From Cytophagaceae bacterium (GTDB lineage Bacteria; Bacteroidota; Bacteroidia; Cytophagales; Cyclobacteriaceae), in the NCBI GenBank assembly GCA_006969745.1, contig CP030886.1, positions 3,011,234 to 3,075,233 of the forward strand: a stretch of 64,000 bases of DNA. The letters are read 5' to 3'. The notes below the pieces were generated by a model. The model saw nothing but the letters and a program-made list of their open reading frames with translations. It was not told where the DNA came from and did not search any database. Position numbers and translations under genes: made by a program. Positions 59,046-64,000 of the stretch are shown piece after piece; positions within the stretch are counted from its first letter, which is position 1; every line of letters begins with the position of its first letter.

Positions 59046-60236
59046 TTACTCCCACACAACTTCCAAACTCCCACCTTCCCAAATCACAGTACTGGATTCT
59101 GCATCTTCTTTTTGTTTGATTTTCACTTTGGTTTTGTCGTTACGAATCACTTCTTTCTTGACTACTCTCCAGCCTTTTTTGTGATACACTGTGATATAAA
59201 TTGAAGGGGAATCCAGCTCTACATTTGCAAAATTTTTAGCTGCGTCAATCTGAGGCCCAAAGAATATACCTTCTGGTTGAGTAATTAATTCTAAAGCCCT
59301 TTGACCATTAGGCACCCCATATCCAATGTGATTGTTGGGTGACGAGAGGCTTCCAGCCTGAATAATTACCTTCTTTAAATCACTTGCTGTCAGCGTGGAA
59401 TCTTTCTCCAGCAGGCAAGCTGCTAGCCCGGTAATAATTGGAGCCGAGAAAGAGGTACCTAGTGAAGAGAAGCACGAAATCTCTGGCTTTACATACTCCA
59501 ACCACTCTGGGCCTTTGGAGCTGTACTTCATTCCATCCCACACTTTAAGTTTAGTGGCTCCAACAGTAAGGGCACTTTTGGCATCCCCGGGCGAACCAAG
59601 GATTTTCCATTTATTGTCCCCATCGTTTCCGGCGGCTACCACAAAAAGGATATCATAATCTTCAGAAAGACGATTAATGGCACGCGTCAGAATGGTACTC
59701 TTCCCATCGATCTGCTTGGGTTGATAGTTTTCACGCTTGTTATTAAATCCAAAATTGTAACCCAACGAAATATTGATGATCTGCACGCCTTCTTTGGCCA
59801 TCCATCCCATTGCTTCAATGGCAAATTTTTCCTCCTGTCTTCGCTCATAGCCGCCATGATCCGTGCGAGCCAGATAGTAAGTAGCGCCGGTTGCCAATCC
59901 GTATTGTACTTCTCTATCATGGTTGATTCCTCCAATTAATTCCCAAACCTCAGTGCCATGTACATCGTCGAAAGCAGCACTTCCAGCAAAATCCTCCGCA
60001 TCCGGATCCAAATAGTCTTTATATCCGGCTATCTGACCATTTTCGAATAGAAGTCGCAATGATTCGCTTTTATCCGCTCGAAGAAATCCACCATCAATTA
60101 TCCCGATTTTCACACCCTTGCCTGTAAGCCCGGCATCAATGATTGCCTGCGCACCAATTTGCTCTAGTGCAAAGCCTAATTGCTGGCCGAATAACGGAGC
60201 AGAGAGAAAAAGAAATGCTAATTTTAGCCACCTCAT
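59046..60236 (-). CDS. Secreted S8 (subtilisin-type) serine peptidase
   Basis: 396 residues. Signal peptide (LKLAFLFLSAPLFGQ), then the Asp-His-Ser triad: Asp48 in KIGIIDGGFL, His in DVHGTEVWELIGG, Ser in LGTSFSAPIITG. Asn of the oxyanion hole is in VVAAGNDGDNKW. Residues after about 330 form a small strand-rich end without a Por-type sorting tail. Probably cleaves peptides in the periplasm or outside the cell. Confidence 0.9.
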   Translation of the reverse strand: MRWLKLAFLFLSAPLFGQQLGFALEQIGAQAIIDAGLTGKGVKIGIIDGGFLRADKSESLRLLFENGQIAGYKDYLDPDAEDFAGSAAFDDVHGTEVWELIGGINHDREVQYGLATGATYYLARTDHGGYERRQEEKFAIEAMGWMAKEGVQIINISLGYNFGFNNKRENYQPKQIDGKSTILTRAINRLSEDYDILFVVAAGNDGDNKWKILGSPGDAKSALTVGATKLKVWDGMKYSSKGPEWLEYVKPEISCFSSLGTSFSAPIITGLAACLLEKDSTLTASDLKKVIIQAGSLSSPNNHIGYGVPNGQRALELITQPEGIFFGPQIDAAKNFANVELDSPSIYITVYHKKGWRVVKKEVIRNDKTKVKIKQKEDAESSTVIWEGGSLEVVWE

Positions 60237-60273
60237 AATTGAAGATTTCTTAAATCAGAACTAAGATAACATC

Positions 60274-61563
60274 ATGCGATACGATCCGATTAATAATCAA
60301 CTATTTATTCAGAATCGCGAAAAGCTTGCCAAACGGATGAAGCCCCGATCTGTGGCTATCGTTCATGCCAATGACGTAATGCCAACCAATGCAGATGGGA
60401 CAATGAAATTTGTTCAAAACGCAAATCTCTTCTGGTTGAGCGGCGTAGATCAGGAGGAATCAATTGTACTCATTGCGCCCGATTTTCCGGACGAGAAGAT
60501 GCGCGAAATTTTGTTTGTAAGAGAAACGAATGAAGAAATAGCTGTATGGGAAGGTCATAAGCTCACCAAAGAAGAAGGCACTTCGACCTCAGGAATCAAA
60601 AATGTGAAATGGACTGCTGAGTTTGAAAAAACTTTTTATACCATCCTGGCGGAGTGCGACCATATATACCTCGATAGCAACGAGCATATCAGGAATGCAA
60701 GTAAGGTGGAAACACGCAATGCACGTTTTGTAAAAGAATGTAAGGATCGCTACCCGCTCTATCAGTATGAGCGTTTATTTCCAATCCTACAAGATCTAAG
60801 GTGCATTAAGTCACAGTTTGAGATAGATGTCATTCAGCAGGCATGCAACATTACCGAAAAAGGATTTCGACGCGTGTTGGATTTTGTAAAGCCGGGCGTA
60901 ATGGAATATGAAGTGGAGGCAGAGTACTTGCATGAATTTGTCTGGAACAGATCAAAAGGATTTGCTTATACACCAATAGTTGGCGGTGGAGGAAACTCTT
61001 GTGTGCTTCATTATATTGAAAATAATCAGGAGTTGAAGGATGGTGATGTCTTGCTAATGGATGTGGGCGCGGAATACGGCAATTACAATTCAGACATGAC
61101 CCGCACCATTCCCGTTGGAGGAAAATTTACCAAGCGTCAGCGCCAGGTATATGATGCGGTCTTGAGGGTAAAAAATGCAGCAACAGAGCTATTGAAGCCA
61201 GGAAATAGAATTCCGGAATATCATGCAGAGGTCGGGAAACTCATGGAAAAAGAATTGCTTGATTTGGGTTTGATTGACAAGACAGATATCAAAAATGAAA
61301 GTCCGGATTGGCCAGCTTACAAAAAGTATTTCATGCATGGGACTTCTCATCACATTGGCTTGGATGTACATGACATAGCATCGATCTATAAGGTATTCGA
61401 GCCGGGAATGGTATTCACTGTGGAGCCCGGCATATATATTCCCGAAGAAAACATTGGAATCAGGCTGGAAGATGATATCGTGATTACTGAAGACGGACAT
61501 ATCAATTTGATGAAAAACATTCCAATCGAAGCGGAAGAGATTGAGGAAATTATGAATAGCTAA
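60274..61563 (+). CDS. pepP: Xaa-Pro aminopeptidase (M24B, aminopeptidase P)
   Basis: 429 residues. An AMP_N domain (1-150) precedes the pita-bread domain with ligands in LLMDVGAEYGNYNSDMTRT (two Asp), HGTSHHIGLDVHD (His), VFTVEPGIYIPEE and IRLEDDIVIT (two Glu), which hold two Mn or Zn ions. Removes the first residue from peptides with proline second. Followed by a REP-like element. Confidence 0.93.
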   Translation: MRYDPINNQLFIQNREKLAKRMKPRSVAIVHANDVMPTNADGTMKFVQNANLFWLSGVDQEESIVLIAPDFPDEKMREILFVRETNEEIAVWEGHKLTKEEGTSTSGIKNVKWTAEFEKTFYTILAECDHIYLDSNEHIRNASKVETRNARFVKECKDRYPLYQYERLFPILQDLRCIKSQFEIDVIQQACNITEKGFRRVLDFVKPGVMEYEVEAEYLHEFVWNRSKGFAYTPIVGGGGNSCVLHYIENNQELKDGDVLLMDVGAEYGNYNSDMTRTIPVGGKFTKRQRQVYDAVLRVKNAATELLKPGNRIPEYHAEVGKLMEKELLDLGLIDKTDIKNESPDWPAYKKYFMHGTSHHIGLDVHDIASIYKVFEPGMVFTVEPGIYIPEENIGIRLEDDIVITEDGHINLMKNIPIEAEEIEEIMNS

Positions 61564-61575
61564 TTATTTTAAACC

Positions 61576-61663
61576 GTCATCCTGAACCTGCCTTTGTCGG
61601 CAGACAGGCTCGTTTCAGGATCCTTAAAGTTTATTGTAGATTCTGAAATAAATTCAGAATGAC
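61576..61663. repeat. REP-like palindromic element, copy 2
   Basis: Same ends as the copy at 57036 (gtcat...atgac), with 27 identical bp at the right end (61637-61663). Its left arm carries a nested palindrome around cctgcctttgtcggcagaca. It lies between pepP and the RidA-like gene. Confidence 0.75.
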
Positions 61664-61680
61664 TCACTTATTTAAAAATT

Positions 61681-62103
61681 ATGACGTCAACAAAATTTGA
61701 TTCAGATAAGGCACCAGAACCAGTTGGTTTGTACCCTCATGCAAGACAAGTAGGTGATCTATTGTTTCTTTCAGGAGTAGGCCCACGAGAACGTGGCACA
61801 AAGAAGATTCCCGGCGTAGAGCTGGATGATGAAGGAAATATTGTGAGCTACGATATTGCCGAACAATGTCATTCTGTATTTAAGAATGTAAGACTGATAC
61901 TTGAAGCTTCGGGCTCATCGTGGGACGAACTGGTAGATGTAACGGTTTTCCTCACCAATATGAAAGACGATTTTAAAACCTACAACAAAATATATGCAGA
62001 GTACTTCAAAGACAATCAGCCATGCCGGACGACTGTAGAGATTAGCTCGCTACCTACACCGATTGCTATTGAATTAAAATGCATTGCAACCATTAAAAAA
62101 TAG
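61681..62103 (+). CDS. RidA-family protein (Rid/YjgF/aminomuconate deaminase-like)
   Basis: 140 residues. YPHARQVGDLLFLSGVGPRE, VTVFLTNMKDDFKTYNKIYA and QPCRTTVEISSLPTPIAIEL match the Rid fold, with the conserved Arg in CRTTVE. Such trimers hydrolyse reactive enamine/imine intermediates. The long loop after PRERG resembles 2-aminomuconate deaminase, but no kynurenine-pathway genes are near, so RidA-like detoxification remains as likely. Confidence 0.85.
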   Translation: MTSTKFDSDKAPEPVGLYPHARQVGDLLFLSGVGPRERGTKKIPGVELDDEGNIVSYDIAEQCHSVFKNVRLILEASGSSWDELVDVTVFLTNMKDDFKTYNKIYAEYFKDNQPCRTTVEISSLPTPIAIELKCIATIKK

Positions 62104-62105
62104 AT

Positions 62106-62528
62106 ATGGAAGAGAATCAATTGATACTGACAAAGGCTGATCAGAATAATTTTTTAGACACTGCAAAATGGGGAAAGTTTCTTGCAATCATGGGATTTAT
62201 TGCCAGTGGATTTATGATTTTGGCTGGGCTCGCTGTTATGGGAACTGGCTCATTATACAATGAAATGCCATTCGCCCCAGGAGCATTCGGCTTATTCTAT
62301 ATTCTTTTCTCTCTTGTTTACATCTTTCCTTCAATTTATCTGCTTCGCTTCAGCAATCAGGTGCAGAATGGTATAAGAGAGCAAAATCAACAACAATGTT
62401 CAGAGGCCTATAACAACCTCAGGAGGTTGTTTTTATTCATGGGCGTTTTTACCATAATCGTTCTCTCACTTTATGTGCTGATCATTCTATTCGCCTTAAT
62501 GGGAGGATTGATGGGAGGAATGCTTTAA
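62106..62528 (+). CDS. DUF5362-like membrane protein
   Basis: 140 residues with three or four hydrophobic segments (FLAIMGFIASGFMILAGLAV, AFGLFYILFSLVYIFPSIYL, FMGVFTIIVLSLYVLIILFA) and a glycine-methionine end GGLMGGML. KWGKFLAIMGFI and NNLRRLFLFMGV suit DUF5362. Function unknown. It begins 2 bp after the RidA-like stop, so the two are cotranscribed. Confidence 0.7.
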   Translation: MEENQLILTKADQNNFLDTAKWGKFLAIMGFIASGFMILAGLAVMGTGSLYNEMPFAPGAFGLFYILFSLVYIFPSIYLLRFSNQVQNGIREQNQQQCSEAYNNLRRLFLFMGVFTIIVLSLYVLIILFALMGGLMGGML

Positions 62529-62545
62529 TCTATTATTGAATTGCC

Positions 62546-62553
62546 TATTTTTG
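62546..62553 (+). promoter_or_regulatory. -7 box of the DUF4290-murA operon
   Basis: tatttttg fits TAnnTTTG, 16 bp before the ATG at 62569. This places the start at 62569 and rules out an in-frame start at 62536. Confidence 0.55.
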
Positions 62554-62568
62554 AGGCATAATATTATT

Positions 62569-63255
62569 ATGAATACATCATTGGAATACAATACTCAACG
62601 TGCTCATTTGAAACTGAGAGAGTATGGAAGGAATGTGCAGAATCTGGTAGCACACTTAAAAACAATCAAGGATCAAGAGGAAAGAAACAAGAAAGCTGCT
62701 ACCCTGGTAGAGCTAATGAAGTTGATCAATCCTGATTTGGGTAATGATAATGAGACTGATCAAAAGGTATGGGATGACCTTCATATCATTTCAAACTTTG
62801 AGCTGGAGATAGAAGGGCCTTTTCCAAAACCAGATCCGTCTGTATTGGATCGCAAGCCGGAAAGACTTAAGTACTACTCGAATGAGATTAAATTCCGTCA
62901 TTACGGCCGAAGCGTAGAGCTTTTGATTGATCAGGCGATTGCCATGAAAGATCCAAAAGAAAAAGAAGGAGCTGTCGTTGCTATTGGAAGATTGATGAAG
63001 AGCTTTTTCCAAACCTGGAATAAGGAAGCAATCGAAGACGAGCAGATTTTGAAAAACATCAAAAAGCTTTCAAAAGACCAACTCGATATAAATATCGAAA
63101 CAGTTAAAGAATTAGGACTTTTTGATTCTGACAAGAAACCTTCCGGCAGACGAAGTAGTAACAACAATAAAGGCCGTCGCAACAATCAGGGCGGAAAAGG
63201 TCGCCGAAACAATAATCAAGGTGGTGGCAGAAGTAACAATCGCAGAAGAAATTAA
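62569..63255 (+). CDS. DUF4290 protein with Arg/Asn/Gly-rich tail
   Basis: 228 residues. A helical DUF4290 core (LKLREYGRNVQNLVAHLKTI, VELMKLINPDLGN, IKFRHYGRSVELLIDQAIAM; two related halves) ends near residue 185. The last 40 residues are low-complexity Arg, Asn and Gly (GRRNNQGGKGRRNNNQGGG), like RNA-binding tails. DUF4290 genes precede murA in many Bacteroidota; function unknown. Confidence 0.88.
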   Translation: MNTSLEYNTQRAHLKLREYGRNVQNLVAHLKTIKDQEERNKKAATLVELMKLINPDLGNDNETDQKVWDDLHIISNFELEIEGPFPKPDPSVLDRKPERLKYYSNEIKFRHYGRSVELLIDQAIAMKDPKEKEGAVVAIGRLMKSFFQTWNKEAIEDEQILKNIKKLSKDQLDINIETVKELGLFDSDKKPSGRRSSNNNKGRRNNQGGKGRRNNNQGGGRSNNRRRN

Positions 63256-63282
63256 TTCGCTTTTGGCGAAATAGTTGAATAG

Positions 63283-63339
63283 TTGATTGGTGAATTAGTC
63301 AGGTAACTCTTTATTTGTTATTTCTAATTCACTAATTAA
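63283..63339. repeat. Inverted repeat before murA
   Basis: ttgattggtgaattag (63283-63298) and ctaattcactaattaa (63324-63339) are reverse complements at 14 of 16 positions, forming a stem with a 25-nt loop 15 bp before murA. A small ttcgc/gcgaa hairpin lies at 63256-63270. It resembles the short AT-rich intergenic palindromes common in this phylum. Confidence 0.6.
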
Positions 63340-63353
63340 CTAATCACGAAATA

Positions 63354-64000
63354 ATGTCATCTTTTCGGGTAGAAGGCGGTCACCAGCTCAGTGGTGAAAT
63401 CATCCCTCAGGGAGCTAAAAACGAAGCTCTTCAAATCATCTCAGCTGTTTTATTGACAGATCAGGAAGTTGTTATCAACAAGATTCCACAGATACGAGAT
63501 GTTTTAAAGCTGATTGATTTACTCGAAGATATGGGAGTGAAGGTTTCCAAAGAGAGAAACGAATCTTACTCATTTAAGGCCGCAAACGTCAATCTGGATT
63601 TTCTTAATACTGAGGATTTCAAGGAGAAAGCTTCAGCGCTTCGCGGTTCCATCATGATTCTCGGTCCACTTTTAGCTCGCTTTGGAACAGGACGTATGCC
63701 GAAACCGGGTGGAGACAAGATCGGCAGGAGAAGATTAGATACCCACTTTGTAGGCTTTCAGAAACTAGGAGCAAAGTTTAACTACGATCCCAAAACATCA
63801 TTCTACACCGTTGATGGTAGCAACCTGAAGGGAGCATATATGTTATTGGATGAAGCCTCCGTTACCGGTACAGCCAATATCATTATGGCAGCTGTGATGG
63901 CAGAAGGCCTGACTACTATCTACAATGCAGCTTGTGAGCCATACATTCAGCAATTATGCAAAATGCTCGTGCGCATGGGCGCGAACATTGATGGTATTGG
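63354..64000 (+). CDS. murA: UDP-N-acetylglucosamine 1-carboxyvinyltransferase, N-terminal part
   Basis: 215 residues are visible before the window ends. [25 protein letters not shown] holds the conserved Lys-Asn, [19 protein letters not shown] and [19 protein letters not shown] are diagnostic, and the fold is the EPSP-synthase type. Where the fosfomycin-target Cys is expected (E. coli G-C-x-I-G-x-R) this sequence has G-G-D-K-I-G-R-R, i.e. Asp, the resistant type. First step of peptidoglycan synthesis. Coupled in an operon with the DUF4290 gene. Confidence 0.93.
   Translation, partial: MSSFRVEGGHQLSGEIIPQGAKNEALQIISAVLLTDQEVVINKIPQIRDVLKLIDLLEDMGVKVSKERNESYSFKAANVNLDFLNTEDFKEKASALRGSIMILGPLLARFGTGRMPKPGGDKIGRRRLDTHFVGFQKLGAKFNYDPKTSFYTVDGSNLKGAYMLLDEASVTGTANIIMAAVMAEGLTTIYNAACEPYIQQLCKMLVRMGANIDGI

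Noticed and set aside
1..64000. CRISPR arrays, transposases, integrases, rRNA operons
   Set aside because: None seen on either strand; the repeats found are two-copy direct or inverted repeats without regular spacing.

Overview
The window comes from a bacterial chromosome of the Bacteroidota, most likely an aerobic and probably marine member of the Cytophagales. I infer this from AT-rich DNA, -7 boxes of the TAnnTTTG type with few Shine-Dalgarno sequences, a CarboxypepD_reg-type TonB receptor, LytS/LytTR pairs, ATPase-less FtsX/MacB permeases, PadR-permease and DUF4290-murA pairs, a TIGR03643 protein beside photolyases, a lone lycopene cyclase and a tmRNA tag reading GESNYAMAA. No species can be named from the sequence alone.

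Layout. 1-3.2 kb: a minus-strand set of overlapping genes (membrane AraC regulator, Lacal_2735-type small protein, flavin reductase, TIGR03643 protein, an apparently circularly permuted cryptochrome/photolyase paralogue, then the start of a normal photolyase cut by the window edge). 3.3-13.3 kb: secreted and lipid-anchored hypotheticals, a Tat-type amidase, aroA and aroB, proline dehydrogenase, lysS. 13.3-16.3 kb: a gluzincin-like secreted protein, then two cassette-like units with repeated ends that resemble an integron array. 16.4-21.7 kb: SnoaL protein, outer-membrane barrel, lycopene cyclase, a TonB receptor with a small partner. 21.9-27.5 kb: two LytS/LytTR systems converging on a DUF3667 protein and a lipoprotein. 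27.7-44.9 kb: PadR/permease, HD and DUF2911 proteins, an ECF sigma factor, PLP decarboxylase, nitroreductase, two SDRs, DUF72, AMP nucleosidase, Wzi, PlsC, DJ-1/PfpI protein and a second permease. 45.2-48.3 kb: AlkB-type monooxygenase, cold-shock protein, an exported Nudix protein and tmRNA. 48.4-51.4 kb: dnaX with a probable programmed -1 frameshift, then a higBA toxin-antitoxin pair bracketed by a perfect 40-bp duplication of the dnaX 3' end. 51.4-64 kb: LysM transglycosylase, O-methyltransferase, M16 peptidase, an ECF42-type sigma factor with its DGPF partner, GNAT, S8 peptidase, aminopeptidase P, RidA, DUF5362, DUF4290 and the start of murA.

Three places deserve most attention: the photolyase operon with its permuted paralogue, the integron-like cassette region, and the dnaX locus, which combines recoding, loss of the clamp-loader zinc module and insertion of a toxin-antitoxin unit that rebuilds the end of an essential gene. 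No rRNA, tRNA, CRISPR array, transposase or integrase gene was seen.
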